Shown here piece by piece: positions 26,257 to 36,520 of a DNA stretch of 64,000 nt. Origin of the DNA: Albimonas marina (GTDB taxonomy: Bacteria > Pseudomonadota > Alphaproteobacteria > Rhodobacterales > Rhodobacteraceae); assembly GCF_029223255.1 (NCBI RefSeq), contig NZ_JARHUC010000014.1, positions 1 through 64,000 on the forward strand. Direction: 5' to 3'. The position numbers and the translations under genes are program-made. The notes under the pieces were generated by a model, which saw nothing but the letters and a program-made list of their open reading frames with translations, was not told the DNA's origin and made no database searches. Within the stretch, counting starts at the first letter, position 1; every line of letters begins with the position of its first letter.

Positions 26257-27262
26257 GACCGCGATCCCCCACGCCCCCGCCGCCTGGCGCGAGCCGTTGG
26301 TCAGCCTCGCGCTGCTGGCCGCCCTGGCGGGCTTCGCCGTCTGGGCGGACGCGGCCGGCGAGCCTTATTACGTGAACCTCGCGTCGCGCATCGCCATCCT
26401 CGCCATGGCCGGCGTGGGGCTGAACCTGGCGCTGGGCTTCGGGGGCATGGTCAGCTTCGGTCACGCCGCCTTCTTCGGCCTGGGCGGCTACGCCGCCGGC
26501 ATCGCCGCCCACCACGCGATGAACTACGAGCCGGTGTTCTCCTGGCCCTTCGTGCTCGAGGCCTCGGACCAGATGCCGCCGATCTGGCTGGCGGGGATGG
26601 CGATGGCGGGGCTGGCGGGGCTCGCCATCGGGGCGCTGTCGCTGCGCACCTCGGGCGTCTACTTCATCATGATCACGCTCGCCTTCGCGCAGATGGTCTA
26701 CTACTTCGCCGTCTCCTGGCCCGCCTACGGGGGGGAGGACGGGCTCTCGATCTACGTGCGCAACGGGTTCCCCGGGCTCGACAGCTACGATCCGCTGACC
26801 TTCTTCGCGCTGGCCTTCGCGGGGCTGCTCGCGACGATGGCGATCACCCGGGCGCTGATGTCCTCGCGCTTCGGCGCGGCGCTGACCATGGCGCGGCTGA
26901 ACGAGACGCGCCTCGCCACCGCCGGCATCCGCCCCTTCCCGATCCGCCTGACCGCCTTCGCGATCTCGGCCGTCATGACCGGCTGGGCGGGGGCGCTCTA
27001 CGCCGACCTCAACGGCTTCGTCTCGCCCACCATGTTGTCCTGGCACATGTCGGGCGAGCTGATCGTGTTCTGCATCCTGGGCGGCGTCGGGCGCCTGGCG
27101 GGCCCCGTCGCCGGCGCCGCCGCCTGGGTCCTGCTCGAGACCTTCCTGGGCGGCGCGACCGAGCGCTGGCCCTTCTTCCTGGGCCTCGCCCTGCTGGCGG
27201 TGGTGCTGTTCTTCCGCGGCGGCATCGTCGGCGCCCTCGCCGGGAGGCGCCGCGATGGCTGA
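26249..27262 (+). CDS. livM: Branched-chain-type ABC transporter permease LivM
   Basis: A 337-residue inner-membrane permease pairing with LivH. LNLALGFGGMVSFGHAAFFG (about residues 53-72) and the later GELIVFCILGGVGRLAGPVA are characteristic LivM segments. The ATG overlaps the end of livH, and its own end overlaps the livG ATG. About nine hydrophobic helices are predicted by eye. Confidence 0.9.
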   Translation: MAETAIPHAPAAWREPLVSLALLAALAGFAVWADAAGEPYYVNLASRIAILAMAGVGLNLALGFGGMVSFGHAAFFGLGGYAAGIAAHHAMNYEPVFSWPFVLEASDQMPPIWLAGMAMAGLAGLAIGALSLRTSGVYFIMITLAFAQMVYYFAVSWPAYGGEDGLSIYVRNGFPGLDSYDPLTFFALAFAGLLATMAITRALMSSRFGAALTMARLNETRLATAGIRPFPIRLTAFAISAVMTGWAGALYADLNGFVSPTMLSWHMSGELIVFCILGGVGRLAGPVAGAAAWVLLETFLGGATERWPFFLGLALLAVVLFFRGGIVGALAGRRRDG

Positions 27263-28007
27263 GCCCGCCCCCGCCCTCGCCGTCCACGGACTGCGCAAGG
27301 CCTTCGGCGGCCTGACCGCCACCGACGACGTGAGCCTCGACCTGCGCCCGGGCGAGATCCACGCCCTGATCGGCCCCAACGGGGCGGGCAAGTCCACGCT
27401 GATCGGCCAGATCGCCGGCTGGATCGCCCCCGACGCGGGGCGGATCGAGCTGGGCGGGCGGGACGTCACCGCGCTCGACGTCGCGGCCCGCGCGCGCAGG
27501 GGGCTGGGGCGCAGCTTCCAGGTCTCGTCGCTGGCCGCCCCCCTCTCGGCCCGGCGCAACGCGATGATCGCGGCGCAGGCGCGCCAGGGCTCCAGCTTCC
27601 GCTTCCTGCGCCCCGTCGCCTGGGACCGCGCCCTGCGCGAGGCCGCCGACGCCGCGCTCGACCGGGTGGGCCTCCTCGCCCGCGCCGGGGTCCCCGCCGC
27701 CGAGCTCTCCCACGGCGAGCGTCGCCTGCTCGAGGTCGCCTGCGCCCTCGCCCTCGGTCCGAAGGCCCTGCTGCTGGACGAGCCGATGGCGGGCCTGGGC
27801 ATGGAGGGGTCCGCCCAGCTCGGCGACCTGCTCGAGACGTTGAAGACCGAGGCGCCGATCCTGCTGGTCGAGCACGACATGGACGCGGTCTTCCGCCTCG
27901 CCGACCGCATTTCGGTGCTGGTGGCGGGCCGGGTGATCGCCTCGGGCTCGGTCGAGGAGATCCGCGCCGACGCCGAGGTGCGCCGCGCCTACCTCGGCGA
28001 GGACTGA
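27255..28007 (+). CDS. livG: Branched-chain-type ABC transporter ATPase LivG
   Basis: A 250-residue cytoplasmic ATPase. Walker A is GPNGAGKST (~residues 37-45), the signature region is ELSHGERRLLEVACALALGP, Walker B is KALLLDEPMAGLG and the H-loop LLVEHDMDAVFRLADRI. The C-terminal ASGSVEEIRADAEVRRAYLG tail is typical of LivG. These importers normally use a LivG/LivF heterodimer; no LivF follows, since the next gene is DUF1285 on the other strand. Either LivF is encoded elsewhere or this ATPase works as a homodimer. Confidence 0.9.
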   Translation: MAEPAPALAVHGLRKAFGGLTATDDVSLDLRPGEIHALIGPNGAGKSTLIGQIAGWIAPDAGRIELGGRDVTALDVAARARRGLGRSFQVSSLAAPLSARRNAMIAAQARQGSSFRFLRPVAWDRALREAADAALDRVGLLARAGVPAAELSHGERRLLEVACALALGPKALLLDEPMAGLGMEGSAQLGDLLETLKTEAPILLVEHDMDAVFRLADRISVLVAGRVIASGSVEEIRADAEVRRAYLGED

Positions 28008-28038
28008 GCCGACCCGGCGGGGCGGGGCAGGGGGGGGC

Positions 28039-28677
28039 CTACTCCGGCAGCTCCGCCGAGGGGATCACGGGGAAGAACTCGCCGCCCGAGCGGACGCCGA
28101 ACCAGCTTTCGCCCTCCACCTCCCGGTGCTCGCAGATGTCGACCAGCCGGTAGAAGCTCTTGCGGTCGATCAGCGCCTCGAGGTTCGCGCGAACGTGGAC
28201 GTAGGGGCTGGGCTCGCCGGTCTCGGGGTCGCGGGCGACGCGGATCGGGTGCTCGGGGCCGGCCTGCGTCTCGTCCTCGACGTTGGTGACGAAGGTCAGC
28301 GCCTGGTCGGGGCCGCCGGGATCGGCGACGCGGAAGTCGACCGCCACGAAAGGCGCGTCGTCGACCGTGATCCCGACCTTCTCGACCGGGGTGACGAGGA
28401 AGTACTTGTCGTCGTCCTTGCGCAGGACGCTCGCGAACAGCTTCACCAGCGCCGGCCGCCCGATCGGGGTGCCCAGGTACCACCAGGTCCCGTCGCGGGC
28501 GATCCGCATGTCGAGGTCGCCGCAGAACGGCGGGTTCCACAGGTGCACCGGGGCCGGGCCGCGCTTCTTGCCCAGGGTCTGGATCGATTTGGCCAGCCCA
28601 TCCGCATTCGGGGCCGCCGCGCCTTCCGCGGCGTCCGATGACGGGCGGCTCGCGAGGTCTTGATCCGTCTCGGCCAT
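28039..28677 (-). CDS. DUF1285-domain protein
   Basis: A 212-residue cytoplasmic protein of an alphaproteobacterial family of unknown function. The first ~45 residues are low-complexity. PVHLWNPPFCGDLDMRIARD followed by GTWWYLGTPIGRPALVKLFA is the family signature, and YFLVTPVEKVGITVDDAPFV and SPYVHVRANLEALIDRKSFY are also conserved. No catalytic motif is evident. It is convergent with the transporter set and divergent from the MoxR cluster. Confidence 0.88.
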   Translation of the reverse strand: MAETDQDLASRPSSDAAEGAAAPNADGLAKSIQTLGKKRGPAPVHLWNPPFCGDLDMRIARDGTWWYLGTPIGRPALVKLFASVLRKDDDKYFLVTPVEKVGITVDDAPFVAVDFRVADPGGPDQALTFVTNVEDETQAGPEHPIRVARDPETGEPSPYVHVRANLEALIDRKSFYRLVDICEHREVEGESWFGVRSGGEFFPVIPSAELPE

Positions 28678-28716
28678 GGTTCTCCTCCCGTTCGGGTCGC
28701 CGCGGCGCCGGCGCTC

Positions 28717-28745
28717 TTGGACAAGCTAGGTCCGACGCTTACTCT
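28717..28745 (+). promoter_or_regulatory. Predicted promoter of the moxR cluster
   Basis: TTGGAC (28717-28722) and TACTCT (28740-28745) are spaced by exactly 17 bp, a good sigma-70 match in an otherwise very GC-rich region. Transcription would start near 28752 and leave a leader of about 85 nt before moxR. Confidence 0.6.
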
Positions 28746-28837
28746 TTTCAAAGGATGTCGCGTGAGGATGCCGAATCCTTCGCGGCGCTGCGGACCGTGC
28801 GCCCCGCGCCGGCGCGCCCCCAGAACGGAGAGGCTCC

Positions 28838-29859
<1,022 letters not shown>

Positions 29860-29863
<4 letters not shown>

Positions 29864-30780
29864 GCCGCGCCCCCGCGGCCTCTCCTCTTCCCGACCGGGG
29901 CAGCCCTGCCTGGCTGCGGCGCGACGCCGAGCAGATCTCCGGCGCCCTGCCGCCGCTGCTGGCGGAGGCCGAGCGGCTGGCCGCCTCGGTGGTCCCGGGC
30001 GTGCACGGGCGCCGCCGCTCCGGCCCCGGCGAGACCTTCTGGCAGTATCGCCAGGCCATGCCCGGCGACCCCGCGACCGCCATCGACTGGCGCCGCTCCG
30101 GCCGCTCCGACGCGCACTACATCCGGGAGATGGAGTGGGAGGCGGCGCAGACCGTCTCGATCTGGGCCGATCCGGCGCGCTCGATGGATTACGTCTCCGA
30201 CCTCGCCCCCCGCACCAAGGGGGAGCGGGCGCGCCTGCTGGCGCTCGCGCTCGGCGTGCTGCTGACCCGGGGCGGGGAGCGCACGAGCCTGCTGGGCACC
30301 CAGGCCGAACGCCCCGCCACCGGCGAGCCGCAGCTGATGCGCATGGCGCTGGAGCTGTCGCGTACCGGACCCGAGGACATCCGTCCCGACTTCGGCGCGC
30401 CGCCGCGCACCGCGCTCGCGGCCGGGGGCAAGGCGGTGTTCCTCTCCGACTTCATGGGCCCGCGCGAAGACATCTTCCCCGCCCTTCTCCACGCGGCCGA
30501 GCGGGGCGTCTCGGGCGCCTACGTCCAGATCGTCGACCCGGCGGAAGAAAGCTTCCCCTTCGACGGCCGCCTCGTCCTGCGCTCCCTCGGCGGCACGGTC
30601 GAGTTCGAGACCCACCGCGCCCGCGGCCTGCGCGAGGCCTACCTGGAGCGGCTCGCCGAACGCCGCGCCGACCTGATGGACACCGCCCGAAGCTGCGGCT
30701 GGCGCTGCCTGATCCACCGCACCGACGAGAGCCCGCGCAAGGCGCTGCTGTGGCTCTACGCCGCCATCGGCGCCGCATGA
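29860..30780 (+). CDS. DUF58-domain protein
   Basis: A 306-residue protein. GRRRSGPGETFWQYRQAMPG and PATAIDWRRSGRSDAHYIRE are the DUF58 signature, followed by a VWA-like fold (VSIWADPARSMDY) in which the MIDAS motif is only partly conserved. No membrane segments are seen, so it is probably cytoplasmic. It starts with GTG within the end of moxR, indicating coupling to its usual ATPase partner. Confidence 0.9.
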
Positions 30781-30889
30781 GGGCCGCGGCCGGCATAGCA
30801 CGGGCCTCGCGCCGCGGGTCCGCGCCGTCCGGTCCGCTCGAACCGCTGAAACCCCAGGCGCGGCAGGCCCGCGCAAGAGGTGACCTGGA

Positions 30890-33763
30890 ATGCTGAGCAT
30901 CGGCTCGATCGCCTTCCTGAACCCCTGGCTGCTGCTGGGCCTCGCGGCGCTGCCGGCGCTGTGGTGGCTGCTGCGCGCCACCCCGCCCGCGCCCCGGCGG
31001 ATCAGCTTCCCCGGCGTGCGCCTGCTGCTCGGCCTCCAGGACCCCGAGCGGATGCCGGATCGCACGCCCTGGTGGCTGCTGCTGCTGCGGCTGCTGGCGG
31101 TCGCGGCCGCCATCCTCGCCTTCGCCCGCCCGGTCGAAAACCCGACGCGCGACTTCGGCGGCGACGGCGCGCTGGTGGTTGCGCTCGACGGCGGCTGGGC
31201 CTCCGCCCCCGACTGGGAGGCGCGCCGCGCCCGCGCCCTCGAGGCGCTGGAGCAGGCCGAGCGCGCCGGCCGTCCCGCCGTGCTGATCAACCTCGCCGAG
31301 CCGATGCCCGGCGGCGAGCCGCCCGCCGCCCGCCCCGCCGGCGACTGGCGCGGCGCGGTCGAGGCGATGGTCCCCCGCCCCTGGGCCCCCGACCGCGACG
31401 CCTTCGCCGACGCGGTCGAGGCGCTGGACGAGACGCTCGGCGGATTCGAGACGCTGTGGCTGACCGACGGCCTCTCCCACGGCGACGCGGGCGACCTGGG
31501 CGAGCTGCTGACCGACGCCGGCCCGCTGACCGTGGTCGGCCCCGACCGCCTCGCCCTCGCGCTTCGCCCGCCGCGGCTGGAGGGGGGCGCGCTGGTCGCG
31601 ACCGCCCTGCGCGCCGATCCCGCCGCCGGCCCCCGCACGGTGACCGCCGCCGCCATCGGCCGGGGCCCCGAGGGGGCCGAGCGACGCCTGGCCGTGGCCG
31701 AGGCCGATTTCCCCGAAGGCGCCTCGACCGTCGACCTCGCCTTCGACCTGCCGCTGGAGCTGCGCAACCAGGTCGAGCGGGTGGCGATCCTGGGCGAGCC
31801 CTCCGCAGGCGGCGTGGCGCTCGCCGACGACGCGGTGCGCCGCAAGCGCGTGGGCCTGATCTCGGGCGAGGACGACGCCGGCTCGCGCCCGCTGACCTCC
31901 TCGCTGCACTACCTGCGCAAGGCGCTGGAGCCGACGGCCGAGGTGGTCGAGGGCTCGCTCGACGAGATCATCGAGGCGCGCCCCGACGCCATCATCCTGG
32001 CCGACCTCGGCGTGATGACCGACGCCCAGCGCGAGGCGCTGACCGAATGGATGGACGAGGGCGGCCTGCTGGTCCGCTTCGCCGGGGCCCGCACCGCGCG
32101 GGCCGAGACCGAGGCGCTGCGCGACGCGGCCTCGGGCGGCCCGACGGGGGAGGATCCGCTGCTTCCCGTGCGCCTGCGCGCGGGCGGCCGCGCCGTGGGC
32201 GGCGCGATGTCGTGGGAGGCGCCGCAGGGCGTGCGCCCCTTCGCCGAGACCTCGGTCTTCGCGGGCCTGCCCGTGCCCCCCGACGTGACCGTGCGCCGGC
32301 AGGTGCTGGCCCAGCCGGGCCCCGACCTCGCCGAACGCACCCAGGCCGCGCTCGCCGACGGCACGCCGCTCGTCACCGCCGCCGACCGCGGCGACGGGCG
32401 CGTGGTGCTGTTCCACGTCACCGCCAACGCGGAGTGGTCCTCGCTGCCCCTCTCCGGCCTCTTCGTGCAGATGCTGGAGCGGCTGGCGCTCGCCGCCTCC
32501 GTCTCCCCCGACGCGACGCTGGAGCAGCTGGAGGGCGCGGTCTGGACGCCGGTCACCGTGCTCGACGGCTACGGCCGCCCCGCCGACCCGGGCCGCCTGC
32601 GCGGCGTGCAGGGCGCCCGGCTGGCCGAGGCCCGCCCCGGCCCCGACGCGCCCCCGGGCGTCTGGCGCGCGGGCGAGCGGACGGTGGCGATCAACCTCTC
32701 CGACGCCGAGACCGAGCTGACCCCCGCGGACCCGCCCCCCGCCTCCGCACGGATCGAGAGCATGACCCGCGCGGTGGAGCGCGACTACAAGGGCGCGCTG
32801 CTCGCCGCCGCGCTGATCCTGCTCGCCATCGACGCGGTCGCGGCGCTGGCCGTCGCCGGGCGCCTGCGCCTGCCGCGCCGCGCCGCCGCCGGGATCGCGA
32901 CGGTTCTCGCCGCGGGCCTGGTCCTCGCCGCGGGCCTGGTCCTCGCCGCCGGCGCCGCCCAGGCCCAGCAGGCCGGGGAGCGGGCGGTGCGCGATCCCGC
33001 GAGCCCCGCCGCCGACGCCAAGGCGCTGGCCGCGACGCTCGACACCGTGCTCGCCTACGTGATCACCGGCGATCCCCAGATCGACGCGATCTCCGAGGCG
33101 GGGCTCAGGGGCCTGTCGCGGGTGCTGACCTCGCGCACCGCGGTCGAGCCCGCCGACCCGATCGGCGTCGACCTGGAAAGCGACGAGCTCGCCTTCTACC
33201 CGCTGCTCTACTGGCCCGTCGCCGCCGACATGGCCACGCCCTCGGACGCGGCCTACGCCAAGCTCAACCAGTTCACCCGCACCGGCGGCATGATCGTCTT
33301 CGACACCCGCGACGCGCATCTCGCCTCGGGCTTCGGCACCGGCACGCCGGAGGGGCGCGCCCTGCGCCGGCTCGCGGCGCCGCTCGACCTGCCGCCGCTG
33401 GAGCCCGCGCCCGCCGACCACGTGCTGACCCGCACCTTCTACCTCCTCCAGTCCTTCCCCGGCCGCTGGCGCGGCGGCGAGGTCTGGCTGGAGGCCGCGG
33501 CCGACGCGTCCGAGACCGACGGCGCCCCGTTCCGCCACCTCAACGACGGCGTCTCGCCGGTGGTGATCGGGGCGGCGGACTGGGCCGCGGCCTGGGCGGT
33601 GGACGACGCCGGCCAGTTCATGATCCCCGTCGGCCGCGACGGCGGCCGGCAGCGGGAGATGGCCTTCCGCTTCGGCGTGAACCTGGTGATGTACGTGCTG
33701 ACCGGCAGCTACAAGTCCGACCAGGTGCACGTGCCCGCCCTGCTCGAGCGGCTGGGCAACTGA
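30890..33763 (+). CDS. BatA N-terminal / DUF4159 fusion membrane protein
   Basis: A 957-residue protein. Residues 1-85 form the BatA-type N-terminus with two membrane helices (FLNPWLLLGLAALPALWWLL and LLLLRLLAVAAAILAFARPV). A long periplasmic or cytoplasmic middle region with a VWA-like and a GATase-like part follows (VGLISGEDDAGSRPL, IILADLGVMTDAQREALTEW). At about 640-690 there are further hydrophobic segments ending in GLVLAAGAAQAQQ, which looks like a signal peptide inside the protein. The DUF4159 domain comes after it (ELAFYPLLYWPVAADMATPS, residues ~765-950). The domain order is known for alphaproteobacterial members of this cluster; the function is unknown. The start follows AAGAGGTGACCTGGA. 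Confidence 0.85.
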   Translation: MLSIGSIAFLNPWLLLGLAALPALWWLLRATPPAPRRISFPGVRLLLGLQDPERMPDRTPWWLLLLRLLAVAAAILAFARPVENPTRDFGGDGALVVALDGGWASAPDWEARRARALEALEQAERAGRPAVLINLAEPMPGGEPPAARPAGDWRGAVEAMVPRPWAPDRDAFADAVEALDETLGGFETLWLTDGLSHGDAGDLGELLTDAGPLTVVGPDRLALALRPPRLEGGALVATALRADPAAGPRTVTAAAIGRGPEGAERRLAVAEADFPEGASTVDLAFDLPLELRNQVERVAILGEPSAGGVALADDAVRRKRVGLISGEDDAGSRPLTSSLHYLRKALEPTAEVVEGSLDEIIEARPDAIILADLGVMTDAQREALTEWMDEGGLLVRFAGARTARAETEALRDAASGGPTGEDPLLPVRLRAGGRAVGGAMSWEAPQGVRPFAETSVFAGLPVPPDVTVRRQVLAQPGPDLAERTQAALADGTPLVTAADRGDGRVVLFHVTANAEWSSLPLSGLFVQMLERLALAASVSPDATLEQLEGAVWTPVTVLDGYGRPADPGRLRGVQGARLAEARPGPDAPPGVWRAGERTVAINLSDAETELTPADPPPASARIESMTRAVERDYKGALLAAALILLAIDAVAALAVAGRLRLPRRAAAGIATVLAAGLVLAAGLVLAAGAAQAQQAGERAVRDPASPAADAKALAATLDTVLAYVITGDPQIDAISEAGLRGLSRVLTSRTAVEPADPIGVDLESDELAFYPLLYWPVAADMATPSDAAYAKLNQFTRTGGMIVFDTRDAHLASGFGTGTPEGRALRRLAAPLDLPPLEPAPADHVLTRTFYLLQSFPGRWRGGEVWLEAAADASETDGAPFRHLNDGVSPVVIGAADWAAAWAVDDAGQFMIPVGRDGGRQREMAFRFGVNLVMYVLTGSYKSDQVHVPALLERLGN
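32906..32941 (+). repeat. Perfect 18-bp tandem duplication inside the DUF4159 gene
   Basis: Positions 32906-32923 and 32924-32941 are identical 18-bp units (CTCGCCGCGGGCCTGGTC), adding a repeated LAAGLV to the hydrophobic segment before the DUF4159 domain. Exact identity suggests a recent slippage event that lengthened the membrane segment by six residues. Confidence 0.9.
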
Positions 33764-33806
33764 TGGCGCCCCCGATCCCGCCCCGGATGCAGGAGACGAC
33801 CCGCGC

Positions 33807-35930
33807 ATGAACGCCGAGATCGACTTCGCCCCCCTGCTGCCGCTGGAGTGGCTGGCCGCGCTCGCCGCGCTGTCGCTGGCCGCGGTGGCCCTGTCGCTGG
33901 TCCTGCGCTCCCCCGGCTGGGCGCTGCGCGGGCTGGCGGCGCTGGCGCTGCTGGCAGCCCTCGGCAACCCGTCCCTGACGCAGGAGCTGCGCGACCCGCT
34001 GCCCGACGTGGCCCTGGTGGTGATCGACGAGAGCGCCTCGAACGCCATCGACGGCCGCGACGACCAGACCGCGCAGGCGGAGGAGGAGCTTCAGGCCGCC
34101 CTCGAGACCCTCGCCCGCGACCCCGACGCGCCGATGGAGATCCGCACCGTGCGCGTCGCCCGCCGCGGCGAGAGCGTGGAGGACGCCGACCAGGGCACCC
34201 GCCTGCTCACCGCGCTGGAGACCGCGGCGGCCGAGGTCGCGCCCGACCGCATCGCCGGCGCGGTGCTGGTCACCGACGGCCAGGCACATGACGCGGACCT
34301 CTTCGCGAACTTCCCCGCCCCCGTCCACGTCCTGCTGACCGGCCACGAGGGGGAATGGGACCGCCGCCTCGCCCTCCAGACCGCGCCCGCCTTCGGCATC
34401 GTGGGCGAGGAGGTGGACGTCGCCTTCCGCGTCGAGGCGCTGGGCGACGCCCCCGAGGAGGCGACCCGCTTCGCGCGCGTCGAGGTGCGCATCGACGGGC
34501 GCATCCACACCGTGATCGACGCGCCGGTGGGCCAGACCGCCACCCTGCCGATCCCCATCAAGCACGGCGGCTCGAACGTCGTGTCCCTCTCGGTCGCGAT
34601 GCGCGAGGGCGAGCTGACCGACCGCAACAACGCCGCCGTCTTCGCCGTGAACGGCGTGCGCGACCGCCTGCGGGTGCTGCTGGTCTCGGGCGAGCCGCAT
34701 CCGGGCGAGCGGACCTGGCGCAACCTCCTGAAGGCCGACCCCTCGGTCGATCTCGTGCACTTCACCATTCTGCGGCCCCCCACCAAGCAGGACGGGGTGC
34801 CGGTCTTCGAGCTCTCGCTGATCTCGTTCCCCACGCGGGAGCTGTTCATGCAGAAGGTCGACGAGTTCGACCTGATCATCTTCGACCGCTACCGCCGCCG
34901 CGGCGTGCTGCCCAACGCCTATATCGAGAACGTCGCCCGCTACGTGCGCGACGGCGGCGCGATTCTGATCGCCTCGGGCCCCGCCTTCGCAGGGGTCGAG
35001 AGCCTCTATCGCACGCCGCTGCGCTCGATCCTGCCCGGCCGGCCCACCGCCCGGATCTTCGAGCAGGGCTATCGCCCGCAGGTGACCGAGATCGGCGAGC
35101 GCCACCCCGTCACCGCGGGCCTGGTGCACGAGGCCGCGATCCAGCCCGCCCCCTCGGCCGAGGCCGCGGACGACGCCGAGGGCCCCACCTGGGGCCGCTG
35201 GTTCCGCCAGATCGAGCTGGAGGCGACCTCCGGCCAGACCGTGATGTCGGGCGCGGCGCAGGCGCCGCTCCTGATCCTCGACCGGGTGGGGGAGGGGCGG
35301 GTGGCCGCGCTGGCCTCCGACCACGCCTGGCTGTGGTCGCGCGGCTTCGAGGGCGGCGGGCCCCAGGCGGAGCTGCTGCGCCGCCTCGCCCACTGGCTGA
35401 TGAAGGAGCCGGAGCTGGAGGAGGAGGCGCTGACCGCCGAGGTCCACGGCGCCGAGGTCACCGTCACCCGCCGCTCGGTCGAGACCACGCCCCAGCGGCT
35501 GACCGCCACCTCCCCCACCGGCGAGACGCAGGAGACCGCCTTCGTCGAGGTCGGCCCCGGCCGCTGGCAGGCGCAGATCCGCGCCGAGGAGCCGGGCCTG
35601 TGGACCCTGACCGACGGGGTCCTCGAAGGCGTCGCCGCCGTCGGCCCGCCGGCGCCCAAGGAGTTCGAGAACCCCGTCTCCACCGGCGCGGTGCTCGCCT
35701 CGCTGGTCGACGCCACCCGCGGGGGCGTCCTGCGCCTCGACGACGGCATGCCCGACCTGCGCCGCGTGCGCCCCGGGCGCACCGCGGCGGGCCGCGGCTG
35801 GATCGGCATGGCGCGGCAGGAGGCCTACGCCGTTCGCGACATCACCCTCACCCCGCTGGCGCCGGGCTGGCTGATGCTGCTGCTGGCGGCGGGGCTGGCG
35901 CTGGGGGCCTGGCGGATCGAGGGGCGCTGA
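33807..35930 (+). CDS. Large membrane protein with class I GATase-like domain
   Basis: A 707-residue protein closing the MoxR cluster. Two N-terminal helices (EWLAALAALSLAAVALSLVL and GLAALALLAALGN) are followed by a VWA-like domain (VALVVIDESASNAIDGRDDQ) with part of a MIDAS-like motif. An Ig-like segment comes next, then a flavodoxin/GATase-like region (RVLLVSGEPHPGERTWRNLL, LIIFDRYRRRGVLPN, YVRDGGAILIASGPAF), and a final helix (LTPLAPGWLMLLLAAGLALG) near the C-terminus. The catalytic Cys of true glutamine amidotransferases is not evident. The function is unknown but linked to MoxR by conserved neighbourhood. It begins 43 bp after the previous gene. Confidence 0.82.
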   Translation: MNAEIDFAPLLPLEWLAALAALSLAAVALSLVLRSPGWALRGLAALALLAALGNPSLTQELRDPLPDVALVVIDESASNAIDGRDDQTAQAEEELQAALETLARDPDAPMEIRTVRVARRGESVEDADQGTRLLTALETAAAEVAPDRIAGAVLVTDGQAHDADLFANFPAPVHVLLTGHEGEWDRRLALQTAPAFGIVGEEVDVAFRVEALGDAPEEATRFARVEVRIDGRIHTVIDAPVGQTATLPIPIKHGGSNVVSLSVAMREGELTDRNNAAVFAVNGVRDRLRVLLVSGEPHPGERTWRNLLKADPSVDLVHFTILRPPTKQDGVPVFELSLISFPTRELFMQKVDEFDLIIFDRYRRRGVLPNAYIENVARYVRDGGAILIASGPAFAGVESLYRTPLRSILPGRPTARIFEQGYRPQVTEIGERHPVTAGLVHEAAIQPAPSAEAADDAEGPTWGRWFRQIELEATSGQTVMSGAAQAPLLILDRVGEGRVAALASDHAWLWSRGFEGGGPQAELLRRLAHWLMKEPELEEEALTAEVHGAEVTVTRRSVETTPQRLTATSPTGETQETAFVEVGPGRWQAQIRAEEPGLWTLTDGVLEGVAAVGPPAPKEFENPVSTGAVLASLVDATRGGVLRLDDGMPDLRRVRPGRTAAGRGWIGMARQEAYAVRDITLTPLAPGWLMLLLAAGLALGAWRIEGR

Positions 35931-36045
35931 GGGGGGCGTTGTCGGCAGGTCACGCGGGTCGCCTGGTTCCGGGATCCCGCGACGGAGCGTATGACGCCCG
36001 ACCGGAATCGTGGCACAGGCATGCGCCGCAGTCCGAGGAGTCGCC

Positions 36046-36513
36046 GTGACCTCGCCGCCCGTCACCGACAGATTCTACGCGTATTTCCGCGTGGTCGATC
36101 CCTCGGATCCCGAGGAGATCACGCGCGTCCTGAAGATCGAGCCGGACAAGGTCTGGAAGCGGGGCGACACGTTCGAGGTGCAGGACCGCCTGCGCCGGCG
36201 GCGCGGCTCGCACTGGAGCATCGACAGCGGGCTGGACGACAGGCAGCCGCTGGACGATCACCTCGAGGCGCTCCTCTGGCGACTGGATCTGAAGCGCGAC
36301 GCGCTGCTGGGTCTGTTGCCGCGCCACCGGCTGGAATTCGTGTGCGTGGCCCAGGTCTGGCAGGCGTTCTGCTGGGCGCCGAACTTCGACTTGCAGCGAC
36401 GTGTGACCGATCTGGGGATCGGCTTCTGGTTCGACATCTATTCGCTCGGCGACATCCACGAGATCGTCTCGGACCTGCGCGAGCAGTTCTTCATGAAGGA
36501 CATCGCGCGCTGA
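36046..36513 (+). CDS. DUF4279-domain protein
   Basis: A 155-residue protein. FYAYFRVVDPSDPEEITRVL, KVWKRGDTFEVQDRLRRRRG and SHWSIDSGLDDRQPLDDHLE carry the DUF4279 pattern, a small alpha/beta domain of unknown function. The start is taken at GTG 36046, six bases after GAGGAG; an in-frame GTG at 36010 lacks such a site. Codon use is visibly less GC-extreme than in neighbours, which may mean later acquisition. No operon partner is evident: the next gene converges eight bases away. Confidence 0.75.
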   Translation: MTSPPVTDRFYAYFRVVDPSDPEEITRVLKIEPDKVWKRGDTFEVQDRLRRRRGSHWSIDSGLDDRQPLDDHLEALLWRLDLKRDALLGLLPRHRLEFVCVAQVWQAFCWAPNFDLQRRVTDLGIGFWFDIYSLGDIHEIVSDLREQFFMKDIAR

Positions 36514-36520
36514 GGCCGCG

